NCBI GenBank assembly: GCA_017883345.1
Contig: JADGNT010000211.1
Coordinates: 1 to 7,772, forward strand
DNA: 7,772 nucleotides
Source of the DNA: Candidatus Solibacter sp.
Lineage (GTDB): Bacteria > Acidobacteriota > Terriglobia > Bryobacterales > Bryobacteraceae
Direction: 5' to 3'
Position 1 is the first letter of the stretch; each line of letters begins with the position of its first letter. Positions 1 to 5,042 of the stretch are shown here, piece by piece. The notes beneath the pieces are model-generated. The model did not search any database. It had not been told where the DNA came from and saw only the letters and a program-made list of their open reading frames with translations. The position numbers and the translations under genes are program-made.

Positions 1-355
1 TCATCAGGCGGAGCAGGTTGCCGTAGGTGCTGACGTTGTTGAACCCGTGATCGTGAACGCCGGTGTGGCTGAGGTGCGGCGCCATCACGTCGACGGTGCC
101 TGCGCGCCCGATCTCCAGGAATTCGGTTTCGCCCGCGGCATCGAACTGGAGGATGGCCGATCCGAACTGGAAGCCCTGCGTCCACTCGGTCCAGCCGCGG
201 CTGGTATACTTGCCGCCGACGGTAAAAACGGGAGCGCCTTGGGCGGGCGCCCAGGATTTCTCGATCGAACGGATTTTGGCGGCGGACAGTTCGAACAGCC
301 GGCGCACCTTGGGCGCGAGCGCGCTCAGCGCGGGAGCGGATTGCGTATCTACCAT
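1..355 (-). CDS. Glycoside hydrolase-like protein, N-terminal 118 residues (runs off the left edge)
   Basis: Partial gene read leftward from the ATG at 353-355; the C-terminal part lies outside the window. The visible protein has no signal peptide. It contains the segments GGKYTSRGWTEWTQGF (about residues 42-57), FLEIGRAGT, and HLSHTGVHDHGFNNVSTYGN near the end. A Trp-Thr-rich strand followed by a His-Asp-x-Gly-Phe motif recalls (alpha/alpha)6-barrel hydrolases of the GH88/GH105 kind, such as unsaturated glucuronyl hydrolases. That assignment is from remembered family patterns and is only moderately sure; another carbohydrate-active (alpha/alpha)6 enzyme is possible. No good Shine-Dalgarno precedes the ATG, but a TAAAAT box lies 8 nt upstream, which fits a leaderless or very short-leader mRNA. 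The gene is divergent from the ORF6N gene and shares its 187-bp upstream region. Plus-strand open frames across this stretch look like shadows, because the minus frame gives the protein-like sequence. Confidence 0.6.
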   Translation of the reverse strand, partial: MVDTQSAPALSALAPKVRRLFELSAAKIRSIEKSWAPAQGAPVFTVGGKYTSRGWTEWTQGFQFGSAILQFDAAGETEFLEIGRAGTVDVMAPHLSHTGVHDHGFNNVSTYGNLLRLM

Positions 356-363
356 TGCCCGCA

Positions 364-369
364 ATTTTA
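364..369 (-). promoter_or_regulatory. Candidate -10 box (TAAAAT) for the leftward hydrolase gene
   Basis: On the minus strand TAAAAT ends 8 nt before the ATG at 355. It matches the TATAAT consensus at five of six positions. No convincing -35 hexamer sits 16-18 bp upstream. If it is used, transcription would start about 2 nt before the ATG. Confidence 0.35.
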
Positions 370-455
370 GCTTAAGTGCGGAGTAGCGACCGGGATTCCT
401 GGTGTTGCCCCCATTGCGCGATTTCATGCTCCATCTCGCGGCCACGGAGTTTGAA

Positions 456-486
456 AACTTGAGGTCACAATTTGTGACCTCAAGTT
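456..486. promoter_or_regulatory. 31-bp perfect palindrome, copy 1, candidate operator in the divergent region
   Basis: The left arm AACTTGAGGTCACAA (456-470) and right arm TTGTGACCTCAAGTT (472-486) are exact reverse complements around a single T at 471. The site lies 57-87 bp upstream of the ORF6N start and about 100 bp upstream of the divergent hydrolase start, so a protein bound here could affect both genes. A 25-bp core of this element recurs inside the ORF6N gene. Its length, symmetry and odd spacing suit a dimeric DNA-binding protein better than a terminator, since no T-run follows. Which protein binds is unknown; autoregulation by the ORF6N product is an inference. Confidence 0.7.
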
Positions 487-498
487 GGGGCGCCCCAA
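485..498. repeat. 14-bp GC-rich palindrome next to copy 1
   Basis: TTGGGGC followed directly by GCCCCAA is a perfect even palindrome with no spacer, sharing 2 bp with the end of the 31-bp palindrome. It could be a second binding site, or part of an extended cruciform or stem-loop together with its neighbour. No T-tract follows, so it is not called a terminator. Confidence 0.5.
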
Positions 499-532
499 TT
501 TCCTTTGAGAACATTCGTCCGTTCGGTACCCT

Positions 533-538
533 TATTAG
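533..538 (+). promoter_or_regulatory. Weak candidate -10 box (TATTAG) before the ORF6N start
   Basis: TATTAG matches TATAAT at four of six positions and ends 4 nt before the ATG at 543. No Shine-Dalgarno is visible between them. The placement would give a leaderless transcript. The TTGAGA at 505-510 is too far away (22 bp) to be a standard -35 partner. Confidence 0.25.
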
Positions 539-542
539 AACG

Positions 543-1088
543 ATGGCAAAGAAACTCGCCGCGCAGACCGGCCTGATACCCCTGGAAGTCGTGGAGCGAC
601 GTATCGTCCTGATTCGGGGACACAAGGTGCTGTTCGATATCCACCTAGCCGAGTTGTACGAAGTACCCACCAAAGTCCTCAACCAGGCCGTGAAGCGCAA
701 TCTGGACCGCTTTCCCGGAGATTTTATGTTTCGGCTCAACGCGAAGGAGACCGATTCTTTGAGGTCACAAATTGTGACCTCAAACGTCGGCCGGGGCGGC
801 CGGCGGTACTTGCCCTACGCTTTCACCGAGCAGGGCGTTGCCATGCTCTCCAGTGTCCTCAAGAGCCCCCGCGCCGTGCAGGTCAACATCGCCATCATGC
901 GCGCGTTCGTGCGTCTACGGCAACTTCTGGCCACCCATCGGGATCTGGCGGAGAAGCTAGCGGAGATGGAGAAGAAATACGATAAGCAATTCAAAATCGT
1001 GTTTGAAATCATCCACCAACTGATGGAGCCGCCCGCCGGGCCGGCGAAAGGCCGGATCGGTTTCGCGCCCGGCTCGAGGAAGAATTAG
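543..1088 (+). CDS. ORF6N-domain DNA-binding protein (KilA-N/antirepressor-related), 181 aa
   Basis: The N-terminal two thirds match the ORF6N domain pattern known from phage and bacterial proteins: [28 protein letters not shown] (12-39), [13 protein letters not shown] (46-58), [15 protein letters not shown] (72-80), and [21 protein letters not shown] (86-106). A basic helical tail follows (about 118-160), with heptad-like character in [16 protein letters not shown] that suits dimerisation. The family is thought to bind DNA; no specific target is established for this protein. The start at 543 gives the usual N-terminus. A GTG at 402 or ATG at 426 would add up to 47 residues in frame, but that extension is unlike the family start. 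The gene stands alone between a divergent hydrolase and the queF operon, as cargo-like genes often do. A palindrome matching the upstream one is embedded at 758-784. TCA serine codons occur only there (residues 75 and 80), which suggests that the DNA sequence itself is constrained. Confidence 0.85.
   Translation: MAKKLAAQTGLIPLEVVERRIVLIRGHKVLFDIHLAELYEVPTKVLNQAVKRNLDRFPGDFMFRLNAKETDSLRSQIVTSNVGRGGRRYLPYAFTEQGVAMLSSVLKSPRAVQVNIAIMRAFVRLRQLLATHRDLAEKLAEMEKKYDKQFKIVFEIIHQLMEPPAGPAKGRIGFAPGSRKN
758..784. promoter_or_regulatory. 27-bp perfect palindrome, copy 2, inside the ORF6N coding sequence
   Basis: The arms TTTGAGGTCACAA (758-770) and TTGTGACCTCAAA (772-784) flank a single A at 771. The central 25 bp match copy 1 at every position except the central base. 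The site encodes the SLRSQIVTS signature of the ORF6N domain. Its centre is exactly 300 bp downstream of the centre of copy 1, in the same reading frame. It may be an intragenic operator allowing loop formation or a transcription roadblock. A purely coding explanation is possible but does not account for the perfect symmetry. Confidence 0.65.
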
Positions 1089-1123
1089 CCGGCCGATTTC
1101 GGTGGCGTGCCCCGCGCTGCCGC

Positions 1124-1129
1124 TACAAT
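1124..1129 (+). promoter_or_regulatory. Candidate -10 box (TACAAT) of the TIGR00300-queF-methyltransferase operon
   Basis: TACAAT matches TATAAT at five of six positions and lies in the 50-bp gap between the ORF6N stop and the ATG at 1139. No clear -35 is seen at the usual distance. A GAAGG lies at 1131-1135, only 3 nt before the ATG. It would be transcribed only if initiation occurs very close to the box, so either a leaderless transcript or a further upstream promoter is possible. Confidence 0.4.
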
Positions 1130-1138
1130 AGAAGGTCT

Positions 1139-2362
1139 ATGCCATTTCAGGAAGTGGTCGAAGCCGAAGGCCACCTGATCGACTCCCACATCATGGAGAA
1201 CATCTTCGACAAGGTCGTGGAGTATCACGGCCGGTTCGAGGTGGAGCAGTTCCGCATCGGCAAGACCAACAGCGAACCGTCCTACTTGAGGCTCAAGGTG
1301 GAGACGCCGGACGAGGTGTCGCTCGACCGGTTGCTCCACGAGCTGCTGAGCCTGGGATGCGCCCCGGCCGACTCCAGCGACGCTCAGATGGCGGCGGTGG
1401 AGCGCGACCGGTGCGCGCCGGAGGACTTCTACTCCACCACCAATCACAAGACCCACGTGCGCAACGGCCAGCAGTGGATCGAAGTGGAGAACCAGCGCAT
1501 GGACGCCATGGTGGTGGTGGCCGAAGGGCGCGCGTACTGCCGCCGCCTGCGCGATCTGCGCGCTGGCGACCGGATCGTGGTGGGGCTGCGCGGCATCCGC
1601 GTGACGCCGGAATCGAAGGAGCGCGACCGCCTCTCGTTCGCCTTCATGTCCAACGGCATCTCCTCGGAGCGGCAGGTGGAGACGGCGGTGCGGCAGACGG
1701 CGGAACTGGTGCGGCACGCGGTGGAGCAGAAGCAGAGGGTGCTGGTGGTGGCCGGACCGGTGGTGGTGCACACCGGCGGAGTGGCGGGGCTCGCGTCGCT
1801 GATTCGGGGCGGCTGGGTGCACGGCGTGCTCAGCGGCAACGCGCTGGGCGTCCACGACGTGGAGGCGGCGCTGCTCGGCACCTCGCTGGGCGTGCGGCTG
1901 AGCGACGGCCGGCAGGAAGAGCACGGGCATCGCAACCACATGCGCGCCATCAATGCCATCAATCACGCCGGGTCAGTGCGGCAAGCGGTGGAGAGCGGAC
2001 GCCTGTCCCAGGGGATCCTGTACGAGTGCGTCAAGGCGGGCATCCCGTTCGTGCTGGCCGGCAGCCTGCGCGACGACGGCCCCTTGCCCGACACGATCAC
2101 CGACATGAACGCCGCCCAGGACGCCTACGCCGCGCAGTTGAAGGGCGCCGGCCTGGTGATCTGCCTGGGCTCGATGCTGCACTCCATCGCCACCGGCAAT
2201 ATGCTGCCCAGTTGGGTCAAAATCGTGTGTGTGGATATCAACCCGGCGGTGGCCACCAAGGTCAGCGACCGCGGCACCGGCCAGGCGGTGGGCATTGTGG
2301 CCGATGTCGGCCTGTTCCTTCATCTACTCTCGAAAGACCTGCTTTCGAAAGCCTTAGCATGA
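1139..2362 (+). CDS. TIGR00300/LOR-type protein, putative ornithine cyclodeaminase (AgrE/ArgZ C-terminal type), 407 aa
   Basis: The whole protein follows the TIGR00300 family (also called LOR/SDH bifunctional-enzyme conserved domain). Family features include EVVEAEGHLIDSHIMENIFD at the start, DFYSTTNHKTHVRNGQQW (96-113), VENQRMDAMVVV, and LSFAFMSNGISSER (165-178). A Rossmann-like C-terminal half follows, with VAGPVVVHTGG (204-214), LSGNALGVHDVE (231-242), HRNHM (264-268), LAGSLRDDGPLPD (306-318), MLHSIATGNMLP (346-357) and CVDINPAVATKVSDRGT (364-380). Family members in methanogens and the C-terminal part of cyanobacterial AgrE/ArgZ deaminate ornithine to proline with bound NAD. The arginine-dihydrolase domain of AgrE/ArgZ is absent here, so at most the cyclodeaminase step is expected. 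Length is typical for the stand-alone form. The stop overlaps the queF start as ATGA, indicating translational coupling. Family membership is sure; the substrate is inferred. Confidence 0.85.
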   Translation: MPFQEVVEAEGHLIDSHIMENIFDKVVEYHGRFEVEQFRIGKTNSEPSYLRLKVETPDEVSLDRLLHELLSLGCAPADSSDAQMAAVERDRCAPEDFYSTTNHKTHVRNGQQWIEVENQRMDAMVVVAEGRAYCRRLRDLRAGDRIVVGLRGIRVTPESKERDRLSFAFMSNGISSERQVETAVRQTAELVRHAVEQKQRVLVVAGPVVVHTGGVAGLASLIRGGWVHGVLSGNALGVHDVEAALLGTSLGVRLSDGRQEEHGHRNHMRAINAINHAGSVRQAVESGRLSQGILYECVKAGIPFVLAGSLRDDGPLPDTITDMNAAQDAYAAQLKGAGLVICLGSMLHSIATGNMLPSWVKIVCVDINPAVATKVSDRGTGQAVGIVADVGLFLHLLSKDLLSKALA

Positions 2363-2769
2363 AACGCGCCTATACCGACGAACACGCGTGCGGCGGACTC
2401 GATGCCGCGCTGCCCGAGATCGAGACCTGGCCCAACCAGTTTCGCGATTACGAAATCGAGATCGTGCTGCCGGAGTTCAGCAGCGTGTGCCCCAAAACCG
2501 GGCTGCCGGATTTCGGCAGGCTGGTGCTGCGCTACGTTCCGGACAAGCTGTGCCTGGAGCTGAAATCGTACAAGATGTACCTGCTGGCATACCGCAATCT
2601 GGGGATTTTTCAGGAGAACGTGGTCAACCGGGTGTTGCAGGATGTAGTGGCGGCAACCCAGCCGGTGAGCGCCACCGTGATCGGCGATTTCACGCCGCGC
2701 GGGGGCTTGAGCACGCTGATCACCGCCACGTGGAGTGCGGCCCGGAGGGCGCCCCGTGGAAAGCGTTGA
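2359..2769 (+). CDS. queF: NADPH-dependent 7-cyano-7-deazaguanine reductase QueF (preQ0 reductase), 136 aa
   Basis: QueF reduces the nitrile of preQ0 to the amine of preQ1 with two NADPH, in cytosolic queuosine biosynthesis for tRNA wobble modification. The short YkvM-type tunnel-fold form is recognised by FSSVCPKTGLPDFG (40-53), which carries catalytic Cys44 and Asp51 (same spacing as Cys55/Asp62 in Bacillus subtilis). The QueF motif ELKSYK (67-72), YRNLGIFQENVVNRVL (78-93) with substrate-binding Glu86, and FTPRGGLST (111-119) support it further. The residue before Glu86 is Gln85, where the B. subtilis enzyme has His96. The N-terminus is about 11 residues shorter than the B. subtilis protein up to Cys, and the C-terminus is also shorter. 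The ATG overlaps the preceding stop by 4 bp and lacks a strong Shine-Dalgarno, so reinitiation is likely. The 3' end overlaps the methyltransferase by 14 bp. No other queuosine gene is in the window. Confidence 0.93.
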   Translation: MKRAYTDEHACGGLDAALPEIETWPNQFRDYEIEIVLPEFSSVCPKTGLPDFGRLVLRYVPDKLCLELKSYKMYLLAYRNLGIFQENVVNRVLQDVVAATQPVSATVIGDFTPRGGLSTLITATWSAARRAPRGKR

Positions 2770-4132
2770 ACTGATCGCGCTGCTGCACGAGGTCCGCGAC
2801 CGGGTGCGCGCGCGCAATCCCGAGACTGCCGCCGGCGGGGTGGAAATCGCCTTGCCCGACCTGATGCCGCTGGCGCACGCGCGCGACACCGCGCTCGGCA
2901 AAGTGGCCGCCATCGGGACCGTGAACCCGCGCTCGGGCGGCGTGGCGAACTCGCTGGTGCAGGCGTGGAAGCGCCTGGTGGCGCGCGTGCTGGATTGGCA
3001 CGTGCGCGAGCAGGTGGAATTCAACCGCCAGTCGGTGGCCTGTATCGACGCTGCCATCGAAGCCATGAACGATTTCAACCGCGCGCTGGTGGCCATGGGG
3101 AATCGCCTGGCCGCGCAGGAAAAGGTCGGCGAGGAGTTGAAGGACATCCGCAACCACTGGGCCGACTGGCGCTTCGAGTGGGAGCACAAGCTGCAACAGA
3201 ACGAGGTGCAGTTTCTGCGCTCCGTGGCGGATTTGCAGGGCGGCTTCCAGCATCGCGTCACCCTGATGGACGCCAACTATCGCGACGCCCTGCGCGGCCA
3301 GCACACCGAGTTCACCGGCGCCCTGGAGCGCTTCTCGCTCGACATACAGCAGCGCCTGTGGGCCGACGTGGAGCGCATCCGGCTGGACTATGAGCATCTG
3401 ATCTACTCCGAGCTGAAAACCGCCCGGCAGAGGACGGCAATCGGCGCCGGATCCGTGGCGGCTGCCCCGCGCCACGAAGCCGGCGCGGTTCCTCCGTTGG
3501 GGTTTGACTACGGCCGCTTTGCGGAGCGCTTCCGCGGCACCGAGGAATACGTCAAGGCGGGCCAGCAGTTCTATCTGCCCTACTTCCGCGCCTGCCGCAA
3601 CGTGCTCGATATCGGGTGCGGCCGCGGCGAATTCCTGGAAATGATGCAGGCCGCCGGCATCCCCGCCAAGGGCATCGATCTCAGCCAGGAATCGGTGGCC
3701 ACCTGCCGCCACAAAACCCTCGATGCCGAAGTGGCGGACCTGTTCGTGTATCTGGAAAACCTGCCCGAAGCCTCGTTGGACGGCATCTTCTGTTCGCAGG
3801 TGGTGGAGCATCTGCCGCCGGAACGCCTGCCGGAGATGATCCGTTTGTGCGCCAGCCGGTTGCAGCGCCACGGCGTCGTCGCCATCGAGACGCCCAACCC
3901 GGAGTGCCTGGCGATCTTCGCCACGCACTTCTATCTGGACCCCACGCATCGGCGGCCGGTGCCGCACCCCTTGCTGGCGTTTTACCTGGATGAATTCGGC
4001 GTGGGACGGCTCGAAGTGCGCAAACTCTCGCCCGCGGTGGAATCGATGCCCTCCGTGAAGAGTCTGCCGGAGGAGTTCCGGGAGGCGTTCTTTGGCGGGT
4101 TGGACTACGCGATTTTGGGGAAGAAGCTGTAG
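2756..4132 (+). CDS. Class I SAM-dependent methyltransferase with long helical N-terminal domain, 458 aa
   Basis: The C-terminal half is a Rossmann methyltransferase. Motif I is VLDIGCGRGEFLE (283-295), the acidic residue binding the SAM ribose is probably Asp308 in GIDLS, SQVVEHLPPE lies at 347-356, and ETPNPE (378-383) is followed by FYLDPTHRRPV. This arrangement is typical of methyltransferases in O-antigen, capsule and exopolysaccharide clusters. The N-terminal half (about 1-250) is charged and helical, with coiled-coil-like stretches at about 85-165 and 170-225, and has no membrane segment. It begins with a block, DLMPLAHARD...GKVAAIGTVNPR (35-59), which I recall as recurring in related acidobacterial proteins. 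GTG at 2756 is chosen because GGAGGG (2744-2749) lies 6 nt upstream; an ATG at 2735 would add seven residues. It overlaps queF by 14 bp, so it is probably co-transcribed, yet no glycosyltransferase is nearby. The substrate is unknown; a sugar or lipid-linked glycan is inferred from the family. Confidence 0.8.
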   Translation: MESVELIALLHEVRDRVRARNPETAAGGVEIALPDLMPLAHARDTALGKVAAIGTVNPRSGGVANSLVQAWKRLVARVLDWHVREQVEFNRQSVACIDAAIEAMNDFNRALVAMGNRLAAQEKVGEELKDIRNHWADWRFEWEHKLQQNEVQFLRSVADLQGGFQHRVTLMDANYRDALRGQHTEFTGALERFSLDIQQRLWADVERIRLDYEHLIYSELKTARQRTAIGAGSVAAAPRHEAGAVPPLGFDYGRFAERFRGTEEYVKAGQQFYLPYFRACRNVLDIGCGRGEFLEMMQAAGIPAKGIDLSQESVATCRHKTLDAEVADLFVYLENLPEASLDGIFCSQVVEHLPPERLPEMIRLCASRLQRHGVVAIETPNPECLAIFATHFYLDPTHRRPVPHPLLAFYLDEFGVGRLEVRKLSPAVESMPSVKSLPEEFREAFFGGLDYAILGKKL

Positions 4133-4135
4133 CGT

Positions 4136-4148
4136 AGCCTTTCAGGCT
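4136..4148. repeat. Small hairpin after the methyltransferase stop
   Basis: AGCCT (4136-4140), loop TTC, then AGGCT (4144-4148) form a 5-bp stem just upstream of the main terminator. It is weak alone and may contribute to the fold of the 3' end of the mRNA. Confidence 0.3.
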
Positions 4149-4151
4149 GCC

Positions 4152-4178
4152 ACGCCCCCATTCATGGGGGCGTTCTTC
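4152..4178 (+). terminator. Rho-independent-like terminator between convergent operons
   Basis: ACGCCCCCAT (4152-4161) and ATGGGGGCGT (4164-4173) form a perfect 10-bp GC-rich stem with a 2-nt spacer. The plus strand continues TCTTCCTC, a pyrimidine-rich but imperfect T-tract. It sits in the 48-bp gap between two convergent genes. On the minus strand no U-run follows, so its use as a terminator for the leftward operon is less likely, although the hairpin could still stabilise that mRNA end. Confidence 0.75.
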
Positions 4179-4180
4179 CT

Positions 4181-5032
4181 CTAGCAGTTCACTTCCGCTA
4201 ACGCGGCTCGGACCGTGCTGCCGGTAGATTCCATGGTCACGGTGAGCGGCATCTCTTTCCTGTTGCGCACGACGGTGACGCCGAAAGTCTTCTTGGACTT
4301 CAAGCCGCGCAGGACGCGGGTGATCTCGGTGCTGCTGGTGACCTTGGAATCGTCGACTTTGGTGATCACGTCGCCGGCCTTGATCCCCGCCTTTTCGGCG
4401 GCAGAGCCCTTTTTCACCGAGCGCACCAGAACGCCCTCCTGTACGCCGAAAAAGTCGGCGAGCTGATCTTCCTGCCCCAGCGACTCGCCCACGATGCCCA
4501 GCATCGGGTTCTGCGAGGATATCTGAAAGCGCGGGATTTCAATGTTCGGCATGGCGGGAATGCGGGGCATGGAAAAGTTCCACGAGCCATCCCCCGGCGC
4601 GATCATGGTGGTCTGCTTGTTCTCGCCGACGGTCGCTGTGAGGGTCTGCGCCGCGCCGCCGCGCCACACGGTGATCTTCACCTGACGCCCCACCGGGGTT
4701 TCGCGCACCAAACGCTGAAACTGTGCGGTGCCCTCCACCGGCTGGCCGTTGAATTCCAGCACGACGTCGCCTTGCTTGATGCCGGCTTTGGCCGCCGGAC
4801 CATCTTCGGCCAGGCTGGAAACTTCCACGCCGCGCTCTTCCTTGAGGTTGAGAGCCTTGGCGCGTTCGGGGCTGATGTCGAGCCCGCCGATCCCCAGATA
4901 TCCGCCACTCGCCTTCTGCACGACATACCCTTGCGCGGAGTGCTCGCGCGGTATCACGACTTGCTGCGCAAATGCGGCGGACGAGACCAGGCTCACCGCC
5001 GCGACTAATGCAATTCCCAGACTCGTTTTCAT
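4181..5032 (-). CDS. Exported double-PDZ-domain protein without protease domain, 283 aa
   Basis: A signal peptide (MKTSLGIALVAAVSLVSSAAFA, cleavage probably after residue 22) sends the protein to the periplasm. Two PDZ domains follow. The first, about 44-136, has YLGIGG as carboxylate-binding loop and AKAGIKQGDVVLEFNGQPV (81-99). The second, about 177-268, has MLGIVG and AEKAGIKAGDVITKVDDSKV (212-231). They resemble the HtrA/DegP/DegS and site-2-protease type of PDZ, but no trypsin-like or zinc-protease catalytic region is present, so the protein is a peptide-binding or adaptor protein rather than a protease. A Pro/Met-rich linker (about 155-170) joins them. The only cysteine is the last residue. 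The start has AGAGG 7 nt upstream, overlapping the stop of the preceding gene (10-nt gap). It is the last gene of the sigma-factor operon, which suggests binding of misfolded or exposed C-termini in envelope sensing; that role is inferred. Confidence 0.85.
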   Translation of the reverse strand: MKTSLGIALVAAVSLVSSAAFAQQVVIPREHSAQGYVVQKASGGYLGIGGLDISPERAKALNLKEERGVEVSSLAEDGPAAKAGIKQGDVVLEFNGQPVEGTAQFQRLVRETPVGRQVKITVWRGGAAQTLTATVGENKQTTMIAPGDGSWNFSMPRIPAMPNIEIPRFQISSQNPMLGIVGESLGQEDQLADFFGVQEGVLVRSVKKGSAAEKAGIKAGDVITKVDDSKVTSSTEITRVLRGLKSKKTFGVTVVRNRKEMPLTVTMESTGSTVRAALAEVNC

Positions 5033-5042
5033 GGCTCTACCT

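Noticed and set aside
47..386. Two plus-strand open frames of 107 codons at the left edge
   Set aside because: The minus frame yields a hydrolase-like sequence with conserved motifs; these two are shadows.
1085..1966. Minus-strand open frame (293 codons) opposite the TIGR00300 gene
   Set aside because: His/Arg/Ala-rich translation with no recognisable domain; the plus frame holds a full-length conserved family protein.
2342..2351. CTTTCGAAAG palindrome just before the queF start
   Set aside because: It is a 10-bp palindrome within the coding end of the preceding gene, with a partial direct repeat 15 bp upstream. It is too short and too easily explained by the repeated Leu-Ser-Lys codons to call a regulatory site.
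1357..2358. Possible long N-terminal extension of QueF through the TIGR00300 gene
   Set aside because: The frame is open for over 300 codons upstream, but its translation is Arg/Gly/Ala-rich junk. The ATG at 2359 gives the normal QueF start.
2720..3967. Long minus-strand open frame (415 codons) opposite the methyltransferase
   Set aside because: It is antisense to a clearly recognisable methyltransferase, and its translation is low-complexity with His/Gln/Ala/Arg bias, typical of shadows in GC-rich DNA.
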